From Leyella stercorea (lineage in GTDB: Bacteria; Bacteroidota; Bacteroidia; Bacteroidales; Bacteroidaceae), in assembly GCF_021531355.1 (NCBI RefSeq), contig NZ_JADYTS010000008.1, positions 1 through 64,000 of the forward strand: DNA of 64,000 nt, given 5' to 3'. The position numbers and the translations under genes are program-made. Under the pieces are notes generated by a model. The model saw nothing but the letters and a program-made list of their open reading frames with translations. It did no database searches and was not told where the DNA came from. This document shows, piece by piece, positions 24,581 to 34,226 of this stretch (within the stretch, counting starts at the first letter, position 1; every line of letters begins with the position of its first letter).

Positions 24581-26659
24581 ATGTCCAAACTCAGAATACT
24601 CGCCGTAAACCTGTGCCGACTGATACTTGCACTGACATTCATTCTGTCAGGATATGTCAAGGCTATCGATCCGCTTGGCACACAATACAAGCTGAAGGAC
24701 TATGCAGCCGCGTTGCATCTGGCGGAGTACATACCCGACTGGATTACGCTCACCGGAGCGATAGCATTGGCTATGACGGAGTTTGCACTGGGCATGTTCA
24801 TGCTGTTTGCCATACAACGCCGACTTGTGTCAAAGTTCACGACGGCAATGATGGTGGTGATGACTCTCATCACGGTGTGGATATTCATAGCCAACCCTGT
24901 AAAGGACTGCGGATGCTTCGGCGATGCCATAAAGCTGACCAACGGCGAGACTCTGCTCAAGAACATTGTGTTGCTGGCAGCAGCAATAGTAACTATGTTG
25001 CGCCCTATGGACATGGGCAGACTAATATCGAAGTCGAACCAATGGATTGTGACCAACTACTCGCTGATATACATCGTGTGCACAAGCGTATACTGCCTGT
25101 ATGCCTTGCCTACGTTCGACTTCCGTCCGTATCACATCGGAGCCAACATCAAGAAGGGCATGGAGATACCCGAAGGAGCCGAGCAGCCGGAGTTTGAGAC
25201 CACGTTCATACTTAAGAAGAACGGACAGACGCGCGAGTTCACGCTCGACAACTATCCCGACTCTACTTGGGAGTTTGTCGACTCGAAGACCATTCAGACA
25301 CGCCAGGGCTACGAGCCGCCAATACACGACTTCAGCCTGACAGACACTGAAACCGGCGAAGACATCACCGAGAATGTGCTAAATCACAAGGGATACACAT
25401 TCCTGCTCATATCACGCTCATTGGCATACGCTGACGACAGCAACTTCGGTGACATCGACCAGATATACGAGTATGCAACGGAATACAAGATACCGTTCTA
25501 CTGCGTCACAGCATCTACCGACAAAGACATCAACCGATGGCGCGACCTGACAGGAGCCGAATACCCCTTCTGCACTGCCGACGAGACAACACTCAAGACC
25601 ATAATACGCAGCAACCCCGGACTGCTGCTCCTCAAGGATGCAACCATCATAGGCAAGTGGAGCCACAACCAATTGCCAGACACAGAAGAGCTGACGGCAA
25701 ACCCCGACAAGCTGCCAATAGGACAACAGCAGGACGACGGAGTGACCAGAAAACTGATTAAGGTGTTGCTGACATTCCTGCTGCCTCTGGCTGTGCTGAC
25801 CATTGCCGACCGAATATGGGCATGGTCGAAGTGGGTGCGCAACAAAGAAAAGAAAGAATCGGACAAAATATTTCAAATCTTTAAAAACAAAAGGAAAATG
25901 AGAAAGAAAATTGTAGCAGGTAACTGGAAAATGAACCTCAACCTGCAGGATGGCGTTGCTCTCGCTAAGGAAATCAACGAGGCACTTGTAGCTGACAAAC
26001 CAAACTGTGAAGTTATCATCTGCACTCCGTTCATCCACCTCGCTTCTGTAGCTCAGGTGCTCGACCAGAACGTAGTAGCTCTCGGTGCTGAGAACTGCGC
26101 TGACAAGGCTAAGGGTGCTTACACTGGCGAAGTTTCAGCCGAAATGGTAAAGAGCACTGGCGCTCAGTACGTAATCCTCGGCCACTCAGAGCGTCGTCAG
26201 TACTACGGCGAGACAGCTGAGATCCTGAAGGAGAAGGTAGACCTCGCACTGGCTAACGGCTTGAAGATTCTCTTCTGCTGCGGCGAGACTCTCGAGGAGC
26301 GTCAGGCAGAGAAGCAGAACGAGGTTGTAAAGGCAGAGCTCGAGGGCTCAGTATTCCACCTCGACGCTGAGGCTTGGAAGAACATCGTTATCGCTTACGA
26401 GCCGATCTGGGCTATCGGTACTGGCATGACTGCTACTTCTGACCAGGCTGAGGAGATGCTTGCTTACATCCGCTCAATCGTTGCCGAGAAGTACGGCCAG
26501 GAGGCTGCCGAGGAGACTTCTATCCTCTACGGTGGAAGCTGCAAGGCAAGCAACGCTCCCGAGCTCTTCTCTAAGCCTAACATCGACGGTGGCCTCATCG
26601 GTGGCGCTTCATTGAAGTGCGCTGACTTCAAGGGCATCATCGACGCTTGGAAGAAGTAA
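24581..26659 (+). CDS. In-frame fusion: DoxX/BT_3928-type membrane protein + triosephosphate isomerase
   Basis: One open frame of 692 codons. Residues 1-439 are a membrane protein of the BT_3928 type: a DoxX-like bundle of four segments ([18 protein letters not shown], then CGCFGD), a large soluble part (about 170-390) and a last membrane segment ([19 protein letters not shown]) with a basic tail. Residues 440-692 are a complete TpiA. In related genomes these are two adjacent genes. Here no stop codon separates them; TTTAAAAAC just before the junction has a stop only in another frame. The frame thus predicts a membrane-tethered isomerase on the cytoplasmic side, unless tpiA is mainly made from its own ATG (25898). 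A small assembly error is an alternative. Confidence 0.75.
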   Translation: MSKLRILAVNLCRLILALTFILSGYVKAIDPLGTQYKLKDYAAALHLAEYIPDWITLTGAIALAMTEFALGMFMLFAIQRRLVSKFTTAMMVVMTLITVWIFIANPVKDCGCFGDAIKLTNGETLLKNIVLLAAAIVTMLRPMDMGRLISKSNQWIVTNYSLIYIVCTSVYCLYALPTFDFRPYHIGANIKKGMEIPEGAEQPEFETTFILKKNGQTREFTLDNYPDSTWEFVDSKTIQTRQGYEPPIHDFSLTDTETGEDITENVLNHKGYTFLLISRSLAYADDSNFGDIDQIYEYATEYKIPFYCVTASTDKDINRWRDLTGAEYPFCTADETTLKTIIRSNPGLLLLKDATIIGKWSHNQLPDTEELTANPDKLPIGQQQDDGVTRKLIKVLLTFLLPLAVLTIADRIWAWSKWVRNKEKKESDKIFQIFKNKRKMRKKIVAGNWKMNLNLQDGVALAKEINEALVADKPNCEVIICTPFIHLASVAQVLDQNVVALGAENCADKAKGAYTGEVSAEMVKSTGAQYVILGHSERRQYYGETAEILKEKVDLALANGLKILFCCGETLEERQAEKQNEVVKAELEGSVFHLDAEAWKNIVIAYEPIWAIGTGMTATSDQAEEMLAYIRSIVAEKYGQEAAEETSILYGGSCKASNAPELFSKPNIDGGLIGGASLKCADFKGIIDAWKK
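25898..26659 (+). CDS. tpiA: Triosephosphate isomerase (internal start)
   Basis: 253 residues, a normal TpiA length. It interconverts dihydroxyacetone phosphate and glyceraldehyde 3-phosphate in glycolysis. AGNWKMN holds the active-site Asn/Lys, ILGHSERR the catalytic His, [11 protein letters not shown] the catalytic Glu and loop 6, and YGGSC and GGLIGGASL the phosphate site. The ATG at 25898 has AAAGGA 8 nt upstream, so independent initiation is likely. Codon choice changes visibly at this ATG toward the GCT/GTA/CGT/CTC-rich usage of highly expressed genes, unlike the membrane part, which supports two ancestral genes. Confidence 0.95.
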   Translation: MRKKIVAGNWKMNLNLQDGVALAKEINEALVADKPNCEVIICTPFIHLASVAQVLDQNVVALGAENCADKAKGAYTGEVSAEMVKSTGAQYVILGHSERRQYYGETAEILKEKVDLALANGLKILFCCGETLEERQAEKQNEVVKAELEGSVFHLDAEAWKNIVIAYEPIWAIGTGMTATSDQAEEMLAYIRSIVAEKYGQEAAEETSILYGGSCKASNAPELFSKPNIDGGLIGGASLKCADFKGIIDAWKK

Positions 26660-26688
26660 CCAGGACTCAACAAGACTAATTCAAAACA

Positions 26689-26719
26689 GTGGAGCTGCCG
26701 CAATTGCCGGCAGCTCCAC
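26689..26719 (+). terminator. Strong hairpin after tpiA
   Basis: A 12-bp perfect stem GTGGAGCTGCCG (26689-26700) / CGGCAGCTCCAC (26708-26719), loop 7 nt. There is no T-run, so it may stabilise or partly terminate the tpiA message ahead of the SPOR gene. Confidence 0.6.
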
Positions 26720-26733
26720 ATTATAATATATAT

Positions 26734-27432
26734 ATGAAACGCTTTCTATTCATTCTGAACTTGCTATTATGCATAGGCTCCGCCGCACAGGCGCAGACCT
26801 ACACACAACACCTGCAAGAGAAAAAGCAGGGCAAGGCAAACGTCACCGTGACTCAGAGTCGCGAAATAGAAACGCTTGTCAACGGGGCAAACGTGAGCGC
26901 ACGCAAACCTGCCATCGACAACCATACGACCAATAACGCACACAAGACCGACAACGCCCCAATCAAAAAGCAGAACAATCAGGAGCAGGCGCAACAAAAG
27001 CACACTGCCAACCCAAATAAAGGCGAAAACAACAACTACGCCCACCGCGAACAGCACGCTACTCATGAGCAGCATGCCGACAACCGCAAAACCGAAAGCG
27101 CGGAGAATAACGACAACGAGATGGAAATCCCGACTGTCGACATGCGCAAGAAGGTGATGCGACGCTCATACAAGGTGAACGGCTACCGCGTACAGGTATT
27201 TGCCGGTGGCAACTCGCGCAACGACAAGATTAAAGCTCAAAACGCTGGCAACGCCGTAAAAATGGCATTTCCAAGCCAGCCCATATACGTACACTTCTAC
27301 TCGCCGCGATGGATATGCCGCATGGGCAACTACCGCACCTACGCAGAAGCCAACGCCATACTGCAACAGGTAAAGAAGATGGGATACAAGCAGGCTTGCA
27401 TCGTAAGCGGAAAGATTACAGTGGCGTATTAG
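26734..27432 (+). CDS. SPOR domain protein
   Basis: 232 residues from the ATG at 26734; upstream codons belong to the hairpin. A signal peptide (MKRFLFILNLLLCIGSAAQAQ) is followed by a long low-complexity linker rich in Asn, Gln, His and Lys (about 60-130), and a C-terminal SPOR domain (about 150-230: YKVNGYRVQVFAGGNSRN, then WICRMGNYRTYAEANAILQQ). SPOR domains bind denuded peptidoglycan at division or remodelling sites, so it is likely periplasmic and wall-associated. Close to folE in the same direction. Confidence 0.85.
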   Translation: MKRFLFILNLLLCIGSAAQAQTYTQHLQEKKQGKANVTVTQSREIETLVNGANVSARKPAIDNHTTNNAHKTDNAPIKKQNNQEQAQQKHTANPNKGENNNYAHREQHATHEQHADNRKTESAENNDNEMEIPTVDMRKKVMRRSYKVNGYRVQVFAGGNSRNDKIKAQNAGNAVKMAFPSQPIYVHFYSPRWICRMGNYRTYAEANAILQQVKKMGYKQACIVSGKITVAY

Positions 27433-27657
27433 GAATTAGGAGTTTTGAATTTTGAGTTTTGAATTATTCTCGGCTTCGCCTGCGATTAGGAATTAATCAA
27501 TTTTGAATTGAGAATTAAAAGCTAAAAATTCAAAACTCAAAATTCAAAACTCAAAACTCAAAATTGCCAAAGGCAACAATTCAAAACTCAAAACTCAAAA
27601 CTCAAAATTGCCAAAGGCAACAATTCAAAATTCAAAACTCAAAACTCAAAATTCAAA
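27433..27657. repeat. AT-rich repeat tract before folE, 44-nt period
   Basis: Alternating TTCAAAA/CTCAAAA words with ATTGCCAAAGGCAAC blocks at 27563 and 27607, exactly 44 nt apart. Around 27470-27493 there is TTCTCGGCTTCGCCTGCGAT, the reverse complement of the block that recurs at 54973-55148. The tract runs straight into the folE ATG, leaving no visible ribosome-binding site. Confidence 0.75.
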
Positions 27658-28248
27658 ATGATAACTCCCGAATACCGCGAGGGTCTCGACGACCTCGCAT
27701 CACACTACAAAGAAGTGCTGACATTGCTCGGCGAAGACCCCGAACGTGAGGGACTGCAGAAGACTCCTATGCGCGTAGCAAAGGCTATGCAGGTGCTCAC
27801 ACGCGGCTACTCACAGGATCCGCACAAAGTGTTGACCGACGCCCTCTTCAAGGAAGACTACAACCAGATGGTGCTCGTCAAGGACATCGACGTGTTCTCG
27901 CTCTGCGAACACCACATGTTGCCCTTCTACGGCAAGGCACACGTGGCTTATATCCCTAACGGCTACATCACCGGACTAAGCAAGATTGCACGCGTTGTGG
28001 ACATTTTCTCACATCGTCTGCAGGTGCAGGAGCGTCTGACACAGCAGATACGCGAGTGTATCGAGGACACACTCCATCCCCTCGGAGTGATGGTAGTGAT
28101 TGAGGCAAAGCACATGTGCATGCAGATGCGTGGCGTGGAGAAGCAAAGCTCCATAACCATGACAAGCGACTTCTCGGGCGCTTTCGAGCAGGCAAAGACA
28201 CGCCAGGAACTGATGAATCTCATCAATTCAAACTCGCACAAATTCTAA
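27658..28248 (+). CDS. folE: GTP cyclohydrolase I
   Basis: 196 residues, full length. It opens GTP to 7,8-dihydroneopterin triphosphate, the first step of folate synthesis, as a cytosolic decamer. Zinc ligands are visible: Cys in [11 protein letters not shown] near residue 82 with His85, and Cys in [11 protein letters not shown] near residue 153. The [27 protein letters not shown] stretch is the most conserved core of the family. The ATG follows an AT-rich repeat tract with no Shine-Dalgarno site. It is the last gene of the DUF1599-tpiA-SPOR run. Confidence 0.95.
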   Translation: MITPEYREGLDDLASHYKEVLTLLGEDPEREGLQKTPMRVAKAMQVLTRGYSQDPHKVLTDALFKEDYNQMVLVKDIDVFSLCEHHMLPFYGKAHVAYIPNGYITGLSKIARVVDIFSHRLQVQERLTQQIRECIEDTLHPLGVMVVIEAKHMCMQMRGVEKQSSITMTSDFSGAFEQAKTRQELMNLINSNSHKF

Positions 28249-28382
28249 TCAACAAAAAAATTCAAAAAAAAGTTGATATATCCGTGCAATGTTTTCCAAC
28301 AGCCTGCATTATAGTTAATGTAAGGCAATAAAACAATAACATTGCAACGAATATATAAACAATAAAAATCAAAACAAACAAA

Positions 28383-29069
28383 ATGAAAAATTTCAAGAAT
28401 CTTCTCATGACATTCATCGGCATCATCGCCGTAGCCATGTGTGCAACATCATGCCTCAACAGTGATGACGACTCTATCGACGCTGTAACCCAGAATCGCT
28501 ACCAGAAATTGATGTCTGGAATGTACTCGGGCAAGGCTCGATTCTACCAGCTGAAATCTACAGGAAATTTGTCAAGCCAAAAGACTTATGTAAAGTACGA
28601 CTCTATCCATACATCATGGGACGTAAGCGCTGACTCTACATTCAGAATCAAGAACTTCCCCGTATTTATGCTCGATAGCGCTGTGGTAGTAGAAAAGTCT
28701 GCTACTGGCACCGAAGCCGAGAAGTATCGCGCACTCAACCAGGCAATCCGCGCATTGAAGAACAGCTCGGAAGGATATTTGATGTGGACAAAGGCAAGAT
28801 ATGTTATTCCCTCAACAAGCTGGGTAAGCGAGAACGTAATCCAGTTCTACGTACAGCCTTACACCATCGAGCGCAAAATCAACTTCGACGGAGCTGAGCA
28901 CACGGTATACTTCGTATTCAGCCCATACACCACTGGAGCTTTCTCTTCTACCAACCGTAAGTTCCAGGCACAGCTTGCTCTGAGTGCAGTATGCATCGAC
29001 AAGCTCGATTCATCACACACTGTTCCGTCACAGTTCATGAATAGCATTGTTGTGACATTGGCTGACTAA
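28383..29069 (+). CDS. DUF4840 family lipoprotein
   Basis: 228 residues. The signal [24 protein letters not shown] ends in the lipobox ATSC. The mature protein is beta-rich and fits my memory of DUF4840 ([16 protein letters not shown] near residue 40, then [20 protein letters not shown] and C-terminal [13 protein letters not shown]). These Bacteroidales envelope lipoproteins have no known function. It stands 134 nt after folE and 40 nt before the exonuclease gene. Confidence 0.8.
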   Translation: MKNFKNLLMTFIGIIAVAMCATSCLNSDDDSIDAVTQNRYQKLMSGMYSGKARFYQLKSTGNLSSQKTYVKYDSIHTSWDVSADSTFRIKNFPVFMLDSAVVVEKSATGTEAEKYRALNQAIRALKNSSEGYLMWTKARYVIPSTSWVSENVIQFYVQPYTIERKINFDGAEHTVYFVFSPYTTGAFSSTNRKFQAQLALSAVCIDKLDSSHTVPSQFMNSIVVTLAD

Positions 29070-29109
29070 ACAGCGACGACACCACAAATATAACAAGCAA
29101 AATATATCG

Positions 29110-29859
29110 ATGAAATTCATTTCATGGAACGTAAACGGTCTGCGTGCGTGCGTGCAGAAAGGGTTTGAAGACTCTTTCCGCACACTCGACGCGGACTTTT
29201 TCTGTCTGCAGGAGACAAAGATGCAGGCAGGTCAGCTCGATTTGCAGTTTGAAGGCTACAACTCCTACTGGAACTACGCCGACAAGAAGGGATATTCGGG
29301 CACTGCCATATACACACGCCACACACCTATCAGCGTAAGCTACGGCATAGGCATAGACGAGCACGACCACGAGGGACGTGTCATCACGCTCGAGATGCAG
29401 GACTTCTATCTCGTGACATGCTATACGCCCAACTCACAGGACGGACTGCGCCGACTCGACTATCGCATGCAGTGGGAGACCGACTTCCTCAACTATATCA
29501 AGCAGTTGGACGCAAAGAAACCCGTCATCCTTTGCGGCGACCTGAACGTGGCACACGAAGAAATCGACCTCAAGAACCCAAAGACCAACCGCAAGAATGC
29601 CGGATTTACCGACGAGGAACGCCAGAAAATGACAAAATTCCTTGCCAATGGATTTATCGACACCTTCCGCACGCTGCATCCCGACGACCCTACCTACTCA
29701 TGGTGGTCGTACAGATTCCGCGCTCGCGAGAAGAACGCAGGATGGCGCATCGACTACTTCATCGTGTCGGAACGACTGCGAGCCAACATCGCCTCGGCAG
29801 CAATACATACTGAAATATACGGCAGCGACCACTGCCCAGTAGAGCTCGTCATAGAATGA
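29110..29859 (+). CDS. xth: Exodeoxyribonuclease III / AP endonuclease
   Basis: 249 residues. It belongs to the EEP nuclease family, which nicks DNA at abasic sites and degrades 3' ends in base-excision repair. Landmarks: [10 protein letters not shown] at the start, LQETKMQ with the metal-binding Glu near residue 36, [13 protein letters not shown], the active-site region [20 protein letters not shown], and the terminal SDHCPVEL with catalytic Asp-His. Complete and cytosolic. Confidence 0.95.
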   Translation: MKFISWNVNGLRACVQKGFEDSFRTLDADFFCLQETKMQAGQLDLQFEGYNSYWNYADKKGYSGTAIYTRHTPISVSYGIGIDEHDHEGRVITLEMQDFYLVTCYTPNSQDGLRRLDYRMQWETDFLNYIKQLDAKKPVILCGDLNVAHEEIDLKNPKTNRKNAGFTDEERQKMTKFLANGFIDTFRTLHPDDPTYSWWSYRFRAREKNAGWRIDYFIVSERLRANIASAAIHTEIYGSDHCPVELVIE

Positions 29860-29912
29860 CGGGCTTATTTTTTATAATGTGATACGCATAACCTAAAGAA
29901 ACATTAAAATAT

Positions 29913-29943
29913 TTGTCATTTCCGCAAAAAGTAACTATCTTTG
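29913..29943 (+). promoter_or_regulatory. Bacteroides-type promoter for psd
   Basis: TTG at 29913-29915, a 20-nt spacer, TATCTTTG at 29936-29943. It leaves a leader of about 110 nt before the psd ATG. Confidence 0.8.
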
Positions 29944-30061
29944 CACAGATAAACTGTGTCCGTGTATACATCTGTTTCTTGACATTTCTATCTGGACATA
30001 CAACAATTCATAAAAAAAGATTAAAACAACAACCAAATACAGCCTAACCCCATAACTTACA

Positions 30062-30754
30062 ATGATTAAAAGAATAAAGAAATTCAAGAAAATACGCTTA
30101 CACCGTGAAGGAACCGACACTCTCGTATACGGATTCATATTCATTGCAGCTATCGCACTGTTATTGTGGCGCTTCTGCGACAACAAAGCCCCATTCTGGT
30201 GCTTCACTCTCATATTCGCTGTAGTATACGGTATCGTCATCAACTTCTTCCGCTGCCCTATCAGATTTTTCCCAAGCGAAGACACAGAGAAGATTGTAGT
30301 AGCTCCAGCCGACGGACGTATAGTAGTGATTGAGGAAGTAGACGAAGACACATACTTTCACGAGCGCCGCATTATGGTGAGTATTTTCATGAGTCTCTTC
30401 AACGTACACGCCAACTGGTTCCCCGTAGACGGACGTGTGAAACTCGTAGCACACCACAACGGCAACTTCCACAAGGCATGGCTGCCCAAGGCAAGCGAAG
30501 AGAACGAACATTCTGACGTTGTCATAACAACTCCTGATGGTGTTGACATCCTGTGCCGACAGATAGCAGGTGCTGTGGCGCGACGCATCGTGACATATGC
30601 CAAGGAGGGTGAGGATTGCTACATCGACGAGCATCTCGGATTTATCAAGTTCGGATCGCGCGTTGACGTGTATCTGCCGCTCGGCACCGAGATATGCGTG
30701 AAGATGGGACAGGCCACAACCGGCGACCAGACTATAATAGCTAAGCTCAAGTAG
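30062..30754 (+). CDS. psd: Phosphatidylserine decarboxylase proenzyme
   Basis: 230 residues, the short archaetidylserine/phosphatidylserine decarboxylase type. A membrane segment pair lies at residues about 20-60. [15 protein letters not shown] near residue 80 is the conserved core. The self-cleavage site is the Gly-Ser in [15 protein letters not shown] near residue 198, where the Ser becomes the pyruvoyl group. It makes phosphatidylethanolamine from phosphatidylserine at the inner membrane. The upstream enzyme PssA is encoded next, separated by a hairpin. Confidence 0.95.
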   Translation: MIKRIKKFKKIRLHREGTDTLVYGFIFIAAIALLLWRFCDNKAPFWCFTLIFAVVYGIVINFFRCPIRFFPSEDTEKIVVAPADGRIVVIEEVDEDTYFHERRIMVSIFMSLFNVHANWFPVDGRVKLVAHHNGNFHKAWLPKASEENEHSDVVITTPDGVDILCRQIAGAVARRIVTYAKEGEDCYIDEHLGFIKFGSRVDVYLPLGTEICVKMGQATTGDQTIIAKLK

Positions 30755-30795
30755 AGATTGGCTAATAAAAAATACGGAACAACAATGAACTTGAA

Positions 30796-30820
30796 TAATC
30801 GCGGCAATGCCGCGATTTTG
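30796..30820 (+). terminator. Hairpin between psd and pssA
   Basis: A 9-bp stem AATCGCGGC (30796-30804) / GCCGCGATT (30808-30816) with the loop AAT, followed by TTGATTTT. It could attenuate read-through from psd to pssA. Confidence 0.6.
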
Positions 30821-30845
30821 ATTTTATAAATTCAAAATTCGAATA

Positions 30846-31571
30846 ATGGCAAACTTCATTACAAGTAAGATACCAAACACCATGACATGTGGCAACCTCG
30901 TATCGGGCTGCATAGCTACCTACTTCGCCTTATGCGGCGAAGCAAAACTGGCGCTCATGTGGATTGTAGCAGGAGCCGTATTCGACTTCTTCGACGGAAT
31001 GAGCGCCCGTCTGCTCGGAGTAAGCTCGCCAATAGGCAAGGAACTCGACTCGCTTGCCGATGATGTGACGTTCGGTGTTGCACCATCTGCTATGGTGTTC
31101 ACACAACTGTCGGTAATGGAATATCCGTCGTTTATGGAACCGATTGCGCCTTATGTACCGTTCTTCGCATTCGTAATGGCAGCATTCTCGGCATTGCGAC
31201 TGGCTAAATTCAATCTCGATATACGACAGACAACATCGTTCATCGGACTCCCTACACCTGCCAATGCCTTGTTCTGGGCATCGTTGCTGGTATCGCAACC
31301 CGACATCATCGAGAGTTCTTCAGTGATGGTATTGCCAATACTTGCAATGATATGCGTAAGCAGCTGGCTATTGATTGCTGAGATTCCGATGTTCGCCCTC
31401 AAGTTCAAGAACTGGGGATGGGCAGGCAACGAGTTGAGATATTCATTCATCATATTCTCTGCCGCCATGATAATATGGCTGGGCATAATGCAAAGCTTCT
31501 GGGTTATCATTACAGCTTACTTCCTGACATCGGTTATAGCAAACACTGTAAACAAAACTGCCAAGCAATAA
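30846..31571 (+). CDS. pssA: CDP-diacylglycerol-serine O-phosphatidyltransferase
   Basis: 241 residues with about six membrane segments. The CDP-alcohol phosphatidyltransferase motif is complete: DGMSARLLG, then GKELDSLAD near residues 53-75 (D-G-x2-A-R-x8-G-x3-D-x3-D). It makes phosphatidylserine from CDP-diacylglycerol and serine, which Psd then decarboxylates. The pairing psd-pssA is the usual Bacteroidales arrangement. Confidence 0.95.
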   Translation: MANFITSKIPNTMTCGNLVSGCIATYFALCGEAKLALMWIVAGAVFDFFDGMSARLLGVSSPIGKELDSLADDVTFGVAPSAMVFTQLSVMEYPSFMEPIAPYVPFFAFVMAAFSALRLAKFNLDIRQTTSFIGLPTPANALFWASLLVSQPDIIESSSVMVLPILAMICVSSWLLIAEIPMFALKFKNWGWAGNELRYSFIIFSAAMIIWLGIMQSFWVIITAYFLTSVIANTVNKTAKQ

Positions 31572-31632
31572 GTAGCGGAAATAGCTCAAGAGAGGCACAA
31601 ATATAATTATTAACTTCAAACAGACAACGAAA

Positions 31633-31905
31633 ATGGTATTTGTAGGACTCTTTCTGAAATCTATATTTCTCATCTTGCTGCTGAGCGCTTTCTTCTTCAT
31701 TGGCATCATATTGTACTTATATGTACGCGTGAAGAAGATGGCAAAGACATTCAACACCAAGTCAACAAAGCGCTCCACCAACGAGAACAAACAAAGCTCG
31801 ACAAACGAACAAATCTACGACGAACGTCCGGAGAACCAAGCCAAGCGAAAGATATTTGCAAAGGATGAAGGCGAATATGTCGACTTTATCGAAGAAAACA
31901 ACTGA
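31633..31905 (+). CDS. DUF4834 family small membrane protein
   Basis: 90 residues with one N-terminal membrane segment (FLKSIFLILLLSAFFFIGIILYLYV) and a basic, polar cytoplasmic tail ending AKDEGEYVDFIEEN. This matches DUF4834, a Bacteroidales family found beside pssA; role unknown. The TGA at 31903-31905 is followed one base later by the ATG of the next gene, so the two are probably translationally coupled. Confidence 0.8.
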   Translation: MVFVGLFLKSIFLILLLSAFFFIGIILYLYVRVKKMAKTFNTKSTKRSTNENKQSSTNEQIYDERPENQAKRKIFAKDEGEYVDFIEENN

Positions 31906-31906
31906 T

Positions 31907-32962
31907 ATGAGCAATTATACAAACGAAGCCATAACACTGCTGCAAAAACTCATAAAAACTCCGTCAGTAAATCGCGACGAGAAAGACGCAGCAGACATCA
32001 TGCAGGGATATATCGAAAGTCTCGGCATGAAGACGTGGCGCGAGGCTAACAACGTTTGGACTATGTCGCCATGGTTTGACGACAACAAGCCTACCCTGCT
32101 GCTCAACGCTCATATCGACACCGTAAGACCGGTAAGTTCGTGGACTCGCGACCCGTTTGAGCCAACTATCGAAGACGGCACACTCTACGGATTGGGCAGC
32201 AACGACTGTGGAGGCGGACTTGTATCGCTATTGCAAGCAATGCGCATACTGTGTGAGCATGAACAACGATACAATATAGTATATCTTGCATCGGCTGAAG
32301 AAGAAGTATCGGGCAAGGACGGCATAAGCCGCGCCATACCACTGTTGCCACACATCGACGTGGCCATCGTAGGCGAACCTACCGGCATGCAACCAGCTAT
32401 AGCCGAAAAGGGCCTGATGGTGCTCGACATCACAGCACACGGCAAGAGCGGACATGCAGCACGTGGCGAAGGCATCAATGCCCTGTATGCTGCGCTCGAC
32501 GACCTTGTGTGGATTCGCGACTATAAATTCGAACGTGTAAGCCCACTACTCGGCCCTACCATAATGAACGCCACAGTCATAAATGCAGGCACACAGCACA
32601 ATGTAGTGCCTGACGAATGCCATATAATTGTCGACGTGCGCACAAACGAACTCTATACCAACGAAGAGGTGTGCGAGTTTGTAGCCAAGAACATACATAG
32701 CGACTGCAAGGCACGGTCGTACCGCCTGCACTCGTCGCACATCCCTACCGATCATCCGCTCGTAAAGCGTCTGACCGACATGGACAAGACTCCGTTCGGG
32801 TCGCCAACACTGAGCGACCAGGCACTCATGCCATGGCCGTCGCTGAAACTTGGTCCAGGAGACTCGGCACGATCGCACTCAGCCAATGAATATATACGCA
32901 TTGACGAGATTAACGATGCAATAAACACGTATGTAAAACTACTCGATAGAAAAGATATCTGA
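31907..32962 (+). CDS. M20 family deacylase, ArgE-like
   Basis: 351 residues from the ATG at 31907; longer upstream frames overlap the DUF4834 gene. Zinc-site pattern of M20 peptidases is complete: NAHIDTVRP, GSNDCGGG, SAEEEVSGKDG with catalytic Glu-Glu, VGEPTGM, and the last His in SARSHSANEYI. Bacteroidales homologues act late in arginine synthesis, removing the acetyl or succinyl group from N-acylated ornithine or citrulline. No other arg genes are nearby, so the exact substrate is not fixed by context. Confidence 0.85.
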   Translation: MSNYTNEAITLLQKLIKTPSVNRDEKDAADIMQGYIESLGMKTWREANNVWTMSPWFDDNKPTLLLNAHIDTVRPVSSWTRDPFEPTIEDGTLYGLGSNDCGGGLVSLLQAMRILCEHEQRYNIVYLASAEEEVSGKDGISRAIPLLPHIDVAIVGEPTGMQPAIAEKGLMVLDITAHGKSGHAARGEGINALYAALDDLVWIRDYKFERVSPLLGPTIMNATVINAGTQHNVVPDECHIIVDVRTNELYTNEEVCEFVAKNIHSDCKARSYRLHSSHIPTDHPLVKRLTDMDKTPFGSPTLSDQALMPWPSLKLGPGDSARSHSANEYIRIDEINDAINTYVKLLDRKDI

Positions 32963-32993
32963 ATTCCAATAATATAAAATCCCGCAATCTATT

Positions 32994-34184
32994 ATGCTGA
33001 ATAATTTCAAGATAGACAACGAAAGCAAAAGTGGACAGTGCAAGAAAGGCATACTCAACTATTTCGTTGCTAACGGCAACTCTACTATACAGGAGTTGGC
33101 CAAAGAAGTAAATCTTAGCGTACCCACCGTTACCAAAGCGTTGGGCGAACTGCTCAATGTGGGATACATCAACGAGTATGGCAAGCAGGAAACCGGTGAG
33201 GGACGCCATCCTACGCTATACGGACTGAATCCTGACTCGGGCTATTTTGTTGGCGTTGAGATAAAGGAAGGATTTGTCAACCTTGGAATGATAAACTTCA
33301 GAGGCGACCTCGTGGATATCGAGAACGACAAGCCATGCCGCATCGACAACACTATGGAGTCGATTGAGGAACTGTGCGAACTCGTAAAGCTGTTTATCGA
33401 CAAGTCGGGGGTTAACAAGGACAAGGTACTCAACGTACTGTTCAGCATTGCCGGACGTGTCAACGCCAAGAGCGGATACAGCCACACAATATACAACTTC
33501 ACCGAACAGCCACTGACAACGCTCTTCTCCGAAAAGCTTAATTATCCGACAAGCATCGAGAACGACACACGTGCCTATGCCTTTGGAGAATATATGGTAG
33601 GCAATGTCAATGGTGAACGAGATGTACTCTTCGTCAATGCAAGTTGGGGATTAGGACTCGGCATTATCATCAATGGCGAACTGTACACAGGTCGCTCAGG
33701 ATTCGCTGGCGAGATAGGACACATGCACTTGTACAACAACGAGATACTGTGCCACTGCGGCAAGAAGGGATGTCTTGAAACCGAGGCTTCGGGACGAGCT
33801 CTCTACCGTATAGTGAAAGAGCGCATTAAGGCAGGCGAATCGTCGTCATTGACCCAAACCAAAGGCAACGACTTCACTCTCGAAGACATCATCGATGCCG
33901 TCAATGCCGAAGACCCACTGTGCATTGACGTTGTGGAAAGAATAGGATACGCAATAGGCGAAACCGTAGCCAACCTCATCAATGTATTCAATCCCGAACT
34001 GGTGGTAATAGGCGGTATACTGGCACGTACCGGCATTTTCCTTCAGCAGGCTGTCAATGCGTCGGTGCGCAAGTACACACTCAACCTTGTCAACAAGGAC
34101 ACCCGCCTATGCCTGTCAAAACTCAACGAACGCGGAGGCATAATAGGAGCATGCCTGCTGGCACGAAAAATAGTGCTGGGATAA
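32994..34184 (+). CDS. ROK family transcriptional regulator
   Basis: 396 residues. The N-terminal winged helix (STIQELAKEVNLSVPTVTKAL, residues about 32-55) precedes a ROK sugar-kinase-like domain with VGVEIKEGFVNLGMINFRGD, VNASWGLGLGIIINGELYTG, and the zinc-binding CHCGKKGCLETEASG near residue 252. NagC/XylR-type regulators sense sugars or sugar phosphates. No sugar gene directly adjoins it, so its target is unknown. It lies 31 nt after the deacylase and 42 nt before dnaE. Confidence 0.9.
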   Translation: MLNNFKIDNESKSGQCKKGILNYFVANGNSTIQELAKEVNLSVPTVTKALGELLNVGYINEYGKQETGEGRHPTLYGLNPDSGYFVGVEIKEGFVNLGMINFRGDLVDIENDKPCRIDNTMESIEELCELVKLFIDKSGVNKDKVLNVLFSIAGRVNAKSGYSHTIYNFTEQPLTTLFSEKLNYPTSIENDTRAYAFGEYMVGNVNGERDVLFVNASWGLGLGIIINGELYTGRSGFAGEIGHMHLYNNEILCHCGKKGCLETEASGRALYRIVKERIKAGESSSLTQTKGNDFTLEDIIDAVNAEDPLCIDVVERIGYAIGETVANLINVFNPELVVIGGILARTGIFLQQAVNASVRKYTLNLVNKDTRLCLSKLNERGGIIGACLLARKIVLG

Positions 34185-34226
34185 AGAGCCGACGAAAAAT
34201 GCCGCCGACGATAATATCAAAATAAC

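Noticed and set aside
23967-24608. 213-codon frame overlapping the DUF1599 gene
   Set aside because: Out-of-frame reading of a well-supported gene; His/Arg-rich and without family resemblance.
27433-27657. Possible CRISPR array
   Set aside because: The repeats are low-complexity words without unique spacers of uniform length, and no cas genes are present.
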